Below, one piece after another: positions 40,351 through 53,400 of a stretch of 64,000 bases of DNA. The stretch comes from Astropecten irregularis (taxonomy: Eukaryota; Echinodermata; Asteroidea; Paxillosida; Astropectinidae). Made by a program: the position numbers and the translations under genes. The stretch's first letter is position 1. The number at the start of each line of letters is the position of its first letter. The notes below the pieces were generated by a model that saw only the letters and a list, made by a program, of their open reading frames with translations, made no database searches and was not told where the DNA came from. Location of the stretch: NCBI GenBank assembly GCA_963971285.1, contig OZ020252.1, forward strand, positions 10,887,662 through 10,951,661. The letters run 5' to 3'.

Positions 40351-43210
40351 GATTGATCTTAAGCGTAAATCAATCCTAATTGCTAAGCAATGTGTGATGT
40401 CACAATATAAATCAGTATGGTGATACTGGCAACTCATCTTAAGATTAATCTTATTGTTTGGTGAAATCCAGACCTGGTATCCTACATTAAGTAGCCGTAT
40501 GTTACTGGTACTCCCTCTGTGCAAGCAAGGTCTGAGCATGCTTTGTATTGTGGAAGGTAATAAAGGGTGTAATTTTATAATAAGGTTTGTATAGACAGTG
40601 TCACAGAGGAAATAGAGTGCAATTCTAGCAAGCACGCTAATAATGTTGCAGTATTCCTCATTCACTTCACTCATATTCTTGTTCAATAGTTCACATGGTG
40701 GTGTACATTTTCATCCATTGAAAATTGAGTTTCTTGTGATTAAGTTGTATTTTATTTTCAAATTTTATGCATTTCTTTTAAAAGCTATGTATTTTGAATG
40801 ATGATATCAATGATCAATCAATGATGTGCAATACAAAATAATAATGATGTAATCAGATGTTACATGTAGCCATTTGATGTGGACATCAGAGACAGATTAT
40901 TGGATTACATTGTTTAGGAGTAAAACACTTTCAATCAGTGTAAATTAAATTAATATTGATTTGGAGATGACTGATGTTCATTGTTGAAACTAAAACCCCA
41001 AACCTGTGGAATGGTACATGTATGTATAAATGTGCTGTACAGACCACATACCATTTGGCCTACTCAGTATGTCATTGCCTTTATCATGTTTATTTATATT
41101 TGAATGTGTATAAATCATTCAGTAGACTATTCTTAACTCAAGTCTTTGTTTGCAAATCACTTACTACAGCATAACAAAAGTTTACAAATCATTTTATTAA
41201 AAAGATAAGGTAGAATTTGTTGTTATTATTGATTTATTCATCGAGGAGATAGAATATTATGCAAACAATTTATTGCCCTTCAACGACGTAGTTAAGCACT
41301 TCACTAAGTGCCTTTGAGCACACATGAAAAAATCATGCGCTGGCTCAGTCGGGATTCGAACCCATGACATCCTGCTTACTAGTGCAGATGCCATACCGCT
41401 AGGCCACCAAGCTAGAACATGTTTTCTGTCCGTTTTGCTGACATGCCCATCTGCCATCATTGATGTCGTCCATTTTTTCCTCACTGCATATTTATACATC
41501 TAACTTGGATACTGGTTATATGCCATTTTTTTAATAAATTTGATTTATCATGCAATAATAATGTGAATTATTCTTCAGCAATGGACAATCTGTGAAGTCA
41601 CATTAATACAGTATTTTGTTGCCAGGTTTGTTTAGATGCACTGTACGTACCACCTTTATTAATATGACAAGTATTTCTGGCATACAACTTTTCCTCGGAT
41701 CAGCTGATTTCCTCTTTTTTCACTTCACTCTTATGCCATTGAAAAGTGAAAGAAAACACTGTGGTAAAGATTAGAATTTTCACGTTTTTTGTTAAGTACA
41801 AGTTGCATGTCTGTTATTTGTTTTTGATTATGAATGAAATATAATCTTTAAGATATTATTTATTTCAGTATAGGACGAGTGCATTGGTTATAACTGTGAT
41901 CAATTTTTCTCATGTATATTTCGGCTACAAATCTGAAATTCCGTTTTTGTTAATCTACCTCATCAAATATAAACATGAACATTTGAGAAGACAAAATTGC
42001 ATTGAATAAACACAGGAATGACATGAATTTCTACTCCCTAGTGGACTATGCATGTTATACTTCTTTGTGTGTTTGAGCCTGGATGCAATTACAGTAAAAA
42101 ATGATACATTCCTATCTACATTAGCTGTTGATGTCCTTGCTATGTTACCATTCTGCCTTCTAGCACAGGTTGTATGTCAATGTATTATTCACAATGGTTG
42201 TGAATTGTTGAAGTTATATCATTGTCAGCTACAAAGCTAGACCGGTTTACTCTTGGGCTATGACTGCTTAAAACAGTACAACACAAACCTATAGAAATGG
42301 TTGCAGTCACTGAATCAAATTCTACGGGCCCATGGATCCATTGCTATACAGCCCCTATTTTTTGCTTTTGGCTATCATTTTTTGCATATAAAATAAATGA
42401 AAATAAATTTTTGAGTATTGCAAGTCCAATCTTTCCCATTCAACTGCTACGTATGACTATTACCTGTTTTGGATTAAGATTTGTTTCATTACCCAATTGG
42501 CCTAATAGGGAGCCCTAACAATATTCAAACTGATATTTGCATGGCAGTATCGGTACTTTCCATAACATCATAATTATATGCATTCCCCAAGCAAAACACG
42601 CAATAAAGACAAGCAAGAAATATAATCCCAGTTTGTACATTAAAAATCTTTATTTGAAATGTGACTGTCTATTTATTCCTTGTACATTTTATACATCAGA
42701 CAGAATCCTCAGACTTTACATTCCCATCACCAACAAAACAAAAAACCTCATGTTTTATACATCAGTCATTGACCAACAATTTGCATGTTCATGTTAATAA
42801 GTTCACATTAACACATGTTTTTCAATCAATCTATATAATGTACCCTAAATTTGAAAACATATTGTTAAATGAGGAATCATAAGCTATGTACAGGACACCA
42901 AATTGATGGAATGACCTACAATATACAGACACTTAATTAAGTTTACACATCATAAACGCATCTAAATGAATTATTTCAAATGTTTCTCACTTGCGGCATC
43001 TTGCAAATTATAATTGTATATTAAAGTACATGTTACTATTTATACCTGCCCATGTGGAAATGCATATTTTGCTCTTTGTTTTTACATACAGGGGAATTAT
43101 CAATCCAATGAAGCTGAAATTTCAAAAACTTAATGTATCAGACACATGTACATGTAGGCCTAATTATATGAAAAGATGAAGTAAAATTGCACCAAGCCAA
43201 ATTTGTTTAG
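40351..43210. other. Region between converging genes, no coding exon seen
   Basis: Likely holds the PRMT2 3' UTR or its end. Apart from the tRNA-like repeat at 41268-41420 I see AT-rich unique DNA only. AATAAA-like strings are scattered and none is decisive. Confidence 0.4.
41268..41420 (-). repeat. Second tRNA-derived SINE type
   Basis: The minus strand shows tggtggcctagcggtatgg (A box) and catgggttcgaatcccga (perfect B box), then ctgagccagcgcatga and a tail with gtgctcaaaggcactta. It is not called a functional tRNA: no clean acceptor-stem pairing was found. Confidence 0.65.
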
Positions 43211-43589
43211 TTAAAGGTAGTATCATACTTTGGTAAGAAACCAAAACAGAAATGTTCACAGATTTACGTATAACTTACAAGTTATGAAGATGGTGGTGGA
43301 AGAAACATACAGTTAAAATGTTTCCGCCTGAAATGGTGTACTTATCCCGAAATTAGTAAAACAACGACCGGAAATCTTTTTGATCTTTTAAAAGATCAAA
43401 AATAAAAGAGAAAAGACTTAAGAAATACTGTGGCTGTTTTTCACTGTTTTCTCAAAAAGTGAGCAACGTATGGGACTGAAATTTTCACAGATGACTGGTA
43501 CTGTATCTCTGTCTTGATATTTTTGTCCACAAATCTGTATTTCTTTGACAAAAACCAAAGTTATACATGTAGTATGATATTACCTTTAA
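43211..43589 (+). mobile_element. TTAA-flanked MITE, GGTAGTATCATAC family (good copy)
   Basis: The ends TTAAAGGTAGTATCATAC and GTATGATATTACCTTTAA and the central hairpin ttgatcttttaaaagatcaa match 27288-27636 almost base for base. It lies between PRMT2 and ODAD4. Confidence 0.88.
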
Positions 43590-44475
43590 GCCCATTGACT
43601 CAATGTAATTGCATGCAGCTTGATAGCTGAATTACAGAAAACATGTCACAGTACAGTATAGCATTATTACATGTACCTGAATGACTGGATTATGTTGGGC
43701 CAAGAAATACAGCTCCATAATTCAGCACAAATGTTTGGACGGAATACTGACAGATTAAAGATCATTTATCTAGAATTGAACAAGAATAAACTCCACAATT
43801 GGCACATGTGTCTTAATGATTTGTGATAATCTGACTGAAAACTTAAATCCTCCATTGATGCTAGGTGTCTGTGTAAAAATATGATGGAAGGGGTATTATG
43901 TACATATAAATCACTCCATTTACACGACAGTCAACTCACATTATACATTCTTATATGCAAGGTTTTGGGGTCAATTACCTGTGTAGTTTTAACATGCCGC
44001 TACTTACATGAGTAGACAGCAACATCAAGAACTGGACAGAAAACAAATCTTAGAACCTCATCAGAATATTAATTATTCATAGTATGTCAAGTGTTTTATA
44101 CATTGAAAAAGAAACCTTCTACCTTGTCTTGCACTTTACATGTACAGTGTACATAATGGGAACATTGTGGTCCCATTTCAAAAAGTTCCCCAAACAAGGG
44201 GATTTAAAAAAAAACATATTAAATAAATAGACCAATTTAGAAGTGGTAATCCATTTTGGCCAATGGGTGTTTTGTATGGAAGGTTGCTGTGCTTAAGTTC
44301 TTTGCATAAATTGTTGATTAGGAAACATTTGGAAGCAAATCAGAAAGACAGATAAAATTTGTGTAAGTTTCATCCATAGTATGGTTAACATTTAACATCT
44401 ATGTACATGTACACACTGGAAGTACAAACAAGGCACACTATTTATAATATGGTATAAAATAAAACTTTGAAGTGT
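43590..44475. other. Downstream flank / 3' UTR of ODAD4
   Basis: AT-rich; on the minus strand it follows the ODAD4 stop. No repeat ends or polyadenylation signal that I would call with confidence. Confidence 0.4.
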
Positions 44476-47400
44476 TTAGTCACTCTTATTTGACTTGGAT
44501 GATTTGGATGATTTAGATGATTTGGATGATACAGATGATGCAGATGATGAGCCAGATCCATGACGTTTCTTCTTGTCTTGCTTGTCAGCTTCTGGATCTT
44601 TCTGTCCTCCAGTTTCTTCATTCTCAACCTCCAAAGCTTCATCTGCAAAAAAGGGAAAAGTTATTTTTAATGTTCTATTTTCCAAAAAATATCCAGGAAA
44701 GTACCTATCACCAAACACCAGCGGCCGATTTCACGAAACGCTAAGACGCGTCTTAGGAAGGGTAACTCGTCCTATGTCAGGACGCGTCCTAGGATCGATT
44801 TCATCAAAGTTAAGACGCGTTCAATGCATCTCAACTTCCATAGCAACGCGGCTGAACATGTCTTAACTTAGGACGGGTCTGAGGGTCGTCTTATCTGCAC
44901 GAACACGTACATATTAAATACTGAATAGCAACAATGCCAATGGCGCTTACGCTTCTTGCTGAGTGCATGATAGCGACTCGGCGGGCGGGGAGGCGGAGAA
45001 GGGCCTAGCCTAAGCGAGTTAATATTTCCGTGACCGGAGAAATCCACTCGATAGTTTAAAATGAGGAGGAAAAGTAGAGGATATAGGTCTATTGTTTGAC
45101 AGGGATTATTTTAAGATTGGCATATGAAATTGACCTCGTCGCCCATCAGTACGTTACTTCTTTAGACAAAAACTTTTCGCCCGAACAACAATCAATCAGC
45201 CATCTTGAATTTACGTACTTCATTCATGCTGCGCGCGCACACCGCAAGCATAAAACTACGGCTGTTGCTTGCACTCGCTCCAATTGAATCAAGTAAACAT
45301 GGTGCAGCCGTTGTATTTGGAAAGGCCATCCTCGTCCAATAAATTACAATTTATTTTTCAGCATGACAGACTGATCTTGGCTAAGACGCGTTTGGTGAAA
45401 TCGATCCTAGGACGCGTCACAGCTATGATCGATCTTACGGCTGGGACTCGTCCTAAGTCCTGAAATCAATCCTAACATAAGAAGAGTTTCGTGAAATCGG
45501 CCCCAGGGGCCAAGTTCATAGAGCTGCTTAAGCACAAAATTTGCTTAAGCATGAAAAGTCTTCCTTGATCAAAAAGGATTACCAACCAAATTTTCATGTG
45601 AAGTTGAGCATAACATTCACATGGAGTTTTGGCTGGCATACTGATTTTATTTGCCAAGGTTTTTGGTGCTTAAGCAAATTTTGGTGCTTAAGCAGCTTTT
45701 TGAAATTGTCCCCAGATTGCCATGCAATTAATCTCATAAGGCATGTTCAAACTTATGTGAATTCCAATGCAAACCAAACCAAAATGCATGCAACAAAACA
45801 TATTATAAGCTAATTGATTTTGCGGTAATTTTGGATGAAACTCAACGTTTCAGCCAGTGTGCTCTGGCCATCTTCAGGAGAATGAAGGCCAGATCGAGTG
45901 CACTGACTGGAACATCAAGTCAACCGGCTCTTTTCAGAGCCACCCAATTCATGAAAAGAGTATAACTTATGTCTCATTGAGTTACCACAAAATCAATGGC
46001 ATTTGTACCTATCACCTCACACCGTGGATAGCCTTAAATCTAATAACATTATGTTTTGCGGCAAATATAAAAATAAAAACAAACTAGTTGAGCTGTTGAT
46101 CGTATTTTTAACTCTTCTGAATTGTTTGCTGGAAATTCATGACATCAAACCTAATTCACAATGCATTGAAATTCACATGAACTGATGAAGAATGACCCAG
46201 CTTGCCACATAAAAGGGGTTTAACTTTTGTTAGCATTACAGAACCAAGCCCCATGTACATTCTATTATGGTTTTCTTAGTTATTAGCACCTAACCAGTGT
46301 ACCTTACCACTTAATAAGCTATCATAACTCCTAACATGCTTCAATGCTGATGTGATTACACCAGCACCCTGTACACCAGCTGGTACTGCACAAGCAGTGA
46401 AAATGGCTGTAATCTGTTACAAACCCCGAAATGGGGTTGGTGAACTTAAAACCATAATAAATTGGGCTCATTTTTGTAATGAGGGAACTAGAATGTGTAA
46501 GCATGTCATTATTATCTGCAACCACAAGTTTTATTTGCAAAGTGTGCAAGTTGTCTGTGAGGTATATATATCAGCTACACAAACTAAGCAGAACCTCCTG
46601 CTTTAGAGACTCAAAACCACACCCCCCATCTCCATATAGCATACTTCCCAGAAAGATGATACCAATTTTTGGTTAGCTTATTAATAACCCTGTGCTCTGT
46701 CGCAGTGATAAACTTCATTGGAAATTTCACAATCCACTATCAGCACCATTAGGCATATACAAGTACATGTAACCTGAACATGAGAATGTAATCATGACAG
46801 CAAAGCAAAATATGGAATTCAAAGCAAAAATCAAACATGGAGAAATTATTGTTAAAAAGAGAGACAATTGAAAGAGATTTGAGAGATAGATACACACAAA
46901 TTCGGTCTTAAATAAAAAGCTGCACATGAATTTCTAAAACAATTGGATTAATCAATGAAAGTAAATGAATGAAAGAATAAATGAAAGGGCGCCATCTATA
47001 TCTGCAGAATGACAAGAATTAGAAGCACCTCAAAGCAACCAATCCTCGCACAGCCCCGACTCCCATATGCAAATGTGCTTTGCAAATACAATATGTTTAG
47101 ATTTTATGAAATGCAGCAAAATGAACTGACTTATGGCACTATAATAACCAGTGTATTTAAATAGTTTTCTTGACAAGGTTTAGCTAGCACAAGTCTGAAC
47201 ATTATTGAGTGTAATGAGTGACATGTGTGATGTGCATGTTGTCTGATGCATTATAATGATGAATTGTGTAAGCATGTTGCATAGTATGCATAGTGTATAC
47301 AAGATGGAATAACAACAAAATGATTCATTAATGCCATCTATAATCTGCGATTGTAGAAAATGTGCATTATGTACTACAAAAAGGCACTACAAATACTAGC

Positions 47401-50400
47401 TGAAATAATTAGTACTCCAGAAAACATGTCCATTGGGGAAAGTTGTATTACAATTCACAAGCACATGTACCAGCATGACAAGAATTGTAGCATTAATATG
47501 AGAAGCTATAGTCTCCATAAGAAGAAATGACAACATGATTCAGCTCAAGATGAATGCCTGCTCAGCATGAAATGACTTTGCTGCCAAACAAAAAATTGAT
47601 AAATAAAAAAAACCTGAGGCCTGTATGCAAATTAGCAAGGAATTATTTCGAATGAAGCTTTGATTAAGTTGACATCCTGCAACCCATGGGAACTTTGCAG
47701 ATGACATGGCGAAGTGTTGGATGTAACGTCACAAGCTGCAACCTGTTTCATGCTCACCAGGCGCTGTCTTTTTAGGCTCTTGCCCATTCTCAGTAGTATC
47801 GTCTTGCTGTGCTTGTTGCTCAGGTATATCTTCCTGGATGTCAGTCTCAGCGGCAAGGCCTTCCTGTTCAGCTTCAGCCTCTCCTACAACACTCTTCTTC
47901 CCTTCAGAGGCTACTGACTTAGCATCTCCTCCTTCAATTTCAATAACAACCTCAATGACTAACAATCTCAATAATGTTCAATACTTCAGAGAACATAACA
48001 TGAAACTGATTTGAAATTGCAGATAGTTAAGTATTTTCCTGATAGCTAGATCTTAAACTTGGTCTATCTACAGACTTCCATCATATATCCTCTCATTATA
48101 AGGAGCATTTGATTATTAGCTGGGTTAAGATTCCTCCACCAGATAACTTGATTGAATACCTGATTTATCCTCATTTTGCTGTGCTTCAGATTCTTGTTGC
48201 TTTATCTCCTCTACAGGTTTTTCCTCTGGCACTTCTAAGAGGGTTAGGATAAATGATTTCATAAACCAATGGATGAAAACATATTTTGACTATATGGACT
48301 GTTGGGAAAGATATCAAGTGTTTGGTTTTTGTGACATATTTTATCACAAATTGTTCAATGATGAAATGAATGATGATGATGAAGAAACTGCCTGCACACT
48401 CTTGTTTTGTTCTCCTTTTTTCAAACTTTTGTTCAGATTTCTTTATCATGGATATAAATTGTGCTAAAGATGTCATTTCATGTTGAATATTTCTTTTGAA
48501 AATCAAGCAACTATACAAACATTATGAATATAGTTGCTTAGACGTGCTAATTTGTATCAGGCCAAGTTCTGAACCAAAACAAGAAAGATTCATGTTATCT
48601 TGCCAGTTTGTGAATTCTGAGGCAAAACTCATGAAAACCAGACTGTATTCTATGGCTCCTATAAAAACATTGGTAATCATGGTGATGGTTTCGTCAGAAA
48701 ATAATGGTCTGAGACTTATATGAGACTTGTTGCAGCAGGATGTATGGACTAATGTAGTGACTTCATTCAGAGTTCAAATAAAATGTCACATATTCTTGAC
48801 GTTTCTTGTGTGTTTGAGCATATTAGGGTACAAATGTTCACACTAACATGTGTAAATGTCTACAATCGTGGACCCCATATTCCTCTTTAGTTAATTGGAC
48901 TGAAACTGTTTGGCAGCAGTTCCATTTGCGTAGTGCACGCTTTCAAATCATGGAACCTTTTCCCAATTGTGGACCCTATTGTCTGTTTTGTTATAATTAA
49001 GTCCACAGTTTGAAAACCAATACAAACTCAGGCACCTCTGCAGGCACCTACATGCATTAACATTTAACGGGTGAAGTATCTGTAGATCTGGTGACAGTAT
49101 GAACGTGTCATTAAATGTGACCATATTATACAAGGTCCTGTACAGTTATTAAGTCTGCTGCCAATTAATGTATTGAATGCTTAATTTCAAAGGAACAATC
49201 ATGTACGCACACACTACTTATTGCAAAGTACACTGTGCTCCTAGCAAATCCCAATGAATGGATGAAAGAACAATATGCCATGGTTAAAAAGAAATACAGG
49301 TAGTAGCGGAAAGGATAAACATTAATCATCCTTTAGAGAGAAAATGTTAGATAATAATATCTACAAATGAGATTGAAGAGAGCCTAACCCATGGAATTAA
49401 AAGGTGGATGTTATCTATAATCAGATGATGAATCAGTTAAGTTTTCCAGAAGTGAGAGCAAAGTTCGTTCAACTATCAATCTTTGGGTCATGTTATATGG
49501 TCAATATGAAAAGACCCAGAAAATACCAGGAGATCAACCAATGTGAAAGATGGTCAAGGAAAGGAAAAAGGATTTATATACACGCTGTTATTAAACATGA
49601 AACAATTGAAAATGAGGTTTAAGTATAAATACAGGTTTTTAATGTAATGAAATGTTTCAGCAATCAAGTATCACATAAAAATTATTACAAGCCAAAAACA
49701 AAACATTTTTAGGGTATGGGTAATGGTGAGAGAATGTACACCATAACACTCTTGTGTCACATTTAAAGTCATTGGGTAAAAGTACGGAGAAACTGATGTC
49801 AGAATAGTAAAAAGAAATCTACATGTAAAAGCCCACAAGATTGCCAGGAACTTGCAAGGAATAATAGAAATAAGTAAAAGCACAGGAAAAATTGATGTGA
49901 GAAATGTTGAAGGGACTTTGAAATCATGACAGTGTCAAGAAATATGTAAAAATGCATACAAAAGCATGTCTGCATTTTTCAAAGGATTTGAAAGCCTGTA
50001 AGAGAGGCAAGAAGGTGGGAATAAAATTGAATGGTGTAAGAATAATTATGATGAGACAGCCCAGCACCATATGATGAAGCCATGTGTGACTATGATGATG
50101 CTGACAGCTAACCTTGAACACTTTGTCTTCCTGTACTCTTCTCATCTTCATCTTCAAACTGTTCTTCATATTCATCCTCTGCCTGCTTGGCTGCTTGCTG
50201 GTCTAAAGGTAGCAATGCATGCAGGTCATAGGGGTTTATGTTCTGTTCTCAGTATTACCAGGAATTGTATTTGAGTGGCAAAATCCGTTCAAGAAGAGGC
50301 ATTTTTTTCAGACCCCAGATTCAATTGGGAGTCAGGTTCGCGTAGGCGGTTCTTTCCTCGCCTTTCACCTCTGCGGATTGGGTTTAAGTCCGTCTCGGTC

Positions 50401-53400
50401 CACAAGTGGATTGGGTTTCAGTCCCTACCTGATTCTGTGGGTTTTACCCAGAATATTACTCTGGGGTTTTCCTCCCACCTCTAAAACTGTATCTCCTTCT
50501 CATCATCTTTCCATAACAGGTTTCATCAGGCTTTCGAGCTACAGTGCCTAGGGTGCTTTTGAGGAATCCTTGGTGTCATTTCCAGAAATAGATGATAATA
50601 ATAATTCCATTCAACAGATTGACAGGAACTTTTACACTCTCTTTTCCATTTTGCAAGTTGTTCAGTCAGATCAATAATACCAAAACCAAACACAAGCTAC
50701 GATACCAGCTACGAACATGTCCAACTGCAGGTTAAAAGTCATTGAAAAGTGAACAAAGAATAATTGACTGGAGCGGTATTCAAACCAGCGACCTCCTGAA
50801 TACAGTCCTGGCACTCTAGGAACTGAAATCCAGCCCTATGTTGATAGTGTCCCAGTAGTCAATCATCTTTGTTCATTTGGCAGTCAGAAGCCATAAAACC
50901 ACACACATAGTTCCCTATATCAAAGTATATATTCACACATATAGCATATGTTCCACTTTAAGAGGTACTGTTTTATTACAGTTGTCCAGTTTTGTGAATT
51001 AATAATCAGAATCATTAAGCATCACATGATATTTTGCTGGTTTGAGATTTCACATGATGGCATGGGCAAATTCCATCCATTAATCAATGTTTGAATCACC
51101 AGTAAATAAAGGATGAGGATGCTTGTAGCTTATTGACGACTCATCAATCAAAGTTATCTTTCATGACCCGATTTGTTAAGGGCAAGTTTGTTTCAGGAAT
51201 GCGATCAGACCAAAAATGCTCTGGGTTGCATTTGAGTGTATCCTGCCTGGGACATGCATTTAAGATCAAATATGGCGACCAAGATCCGCAGCAAAATCAA
51301 GGCCTTTGAACATTTTCATTTGTAATAACCACATACAATGTTGCAATTCAGTTTTGTCTAATGCACCTGGTTAATATTTCATGTGGAAATTTGATAGACC
51401 GTTGCAGGTTTGTGTTTTAATTAGGAATTTTTCACATATTGAATTGAAATTTTGATCATTCATTATTCTATTTAAAGATAAAAGACTCTGACAAACCTGT
51501 ATTTTCTTCCTCTTTCTGTGCTGGTGCATCTTCTTCTTTATTCTTGTTGTTTTGTTCCTCTACTTTCTCCTGCTTCGTCTCTTTCTTGTCTTCTTCCACC
51601 TCCTCCTCAGCTTGTTTATTATCACCATCTCGTATCCCTTGTACAATCTTCTGATTCAGCTCTTCTAATGCCTTAGAGATTGCTTTTTGTGCTGGTTCAT
51701 CTCCTTGCACAGTAGCCATCTCAAGGGCTCTCTCAAAGGATTCAATGGCATCTTGCAGATCTCCAAGTTTCACTACAAATTACAATTCATAAATAAGTCT
51801 TACTAATTAGGCATTGAGTGTATTCTGTCAAATGTTTAATGCTGTATCCTGGGCTGGATTTCACTAAACACTACGATTATTAATCATTTAAGATGAGTTG
51901 TCAGTATTACCACAGAGATTTGTATTGTGACATCGCACTTTCTTTAGTAAACTAAGATAAGTTCACATTTAAGAACAATCTTAGTGTTTTATGAAACCCT
52001 ACGATCGATCATACCTCAAGATACAAAGGAAAATCCATCATAGGGGTATATCCCACTAAGGGCTGCAATTAATGCATCAAAAGTCCTACGATTGACAGTA
52101 AGTTATGATGAGTTTGGTGAAAACGACCCTGGTTTTTCAGGAATGTAAATGATGTAGTCCAATGACCAGAGATAATAGTAATATACGCATAGAGACATCA
52201 CTGATTGTGATATGAGCTATATGAAAACGGTTATTATTGTTATTATTATGTAACTGTATTTATTACTTTTTAGCATCCATTGAATAAAGAATGCTTACCT
52301 TCTGACTGAGCGATTAGAACACTAGCATTCAGTTGCCATACATCATCTCCAGCATCCTGTGCAGCTTGAAGACTCTTCTCTCCAAAGTCATGTGCCTCTG
52401 TATAATTTCCCAGCTCTAGATGACATCGACCAATCTCATGATATAACCAGGTAGCTTCCAATGTGGACTTGACCAAGGGTAGTTTCTCCTTCCAATGTTC
52501 AATAGCTTGGTCAAATTTGCCGATGCGTGCATAGGCACGGCCAATATTGTCCAGTGCACGGGATTTCCCATCTTCAAAATCACTGCATAGAGAGTTTAGA
52601 TTGGAGTTCATTTTTCATTTACATTTGGATTTACTAATAACGTAATAATTAATAGGCTTAATATTCAAATTATTACTATGAACTTTATGGGTCATGAGTC
52701 TAATAGAAACCAATGAGTAATACATGTACCTAAATTGGCCCTTTCCAATGCTGGTTTATAAATATTTAAATGCAACTACAGACTTTGTATTTATACATTA
52801 CTAGTATAACTATGTGGTTGTATTGTTAAAAAGCTACATTAGGGGTTACGTTTCTCCTTAAAAGTTGACGTTAGGGAGAAATCCGATGCTACAAGTAACT
52901 TTTAAAGAAGCATTTTTTAATGTAAGACCTGAAGACAGAGAATTCTCCCAACAAGAAATATATCAATTACAAGTTGATCACTCTGGTGGATATTTAGAAA
53001 TTGGTAAACTTTGTGCACGACATTATGGGTAGCATTTAGAGAATATTATTATCCTGTAATTAGCAGCATGCATGTATCAGGCCATTGGTGGAAACAAACT
53101 GTGCTAACCGCTAAATATAACCACAATTCATCTGATGTAGCTTTCTCTGACTGCAAGACAGCATGGAGTCAAGGCAAGTGTCTCTTGCTATCTTTCTTAT
53201 TTCTCTATTCTAAGGCTGCTCAAACCACCTTATAAATAAATCCCACAAGATCTTCCAAATTTACGCTACGATGTCATGGTATTCAAATGGGTTAAATATG
53301 AAACTGCAATCCATCTAATAAGACAAAAACAGATACAATGGGATGATAAGGAAAACTCACTTTTCTTTAGAAATCTGAAGATCAATGCGATGATGTTCCA

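Noticed and set aside
44442-44648. His/Leu-rich 68-codon minus-strand frame
   Set aside because: Shadow of ODAD4 exon 13 in another frame (the SSK microsatellite read as HHLHHL).
47729-47971. Independent small acidic gene on the minus strand
   Set aside because: It is ODAD4 exon 12: acceptor and donor phases match the neighbouring exons.
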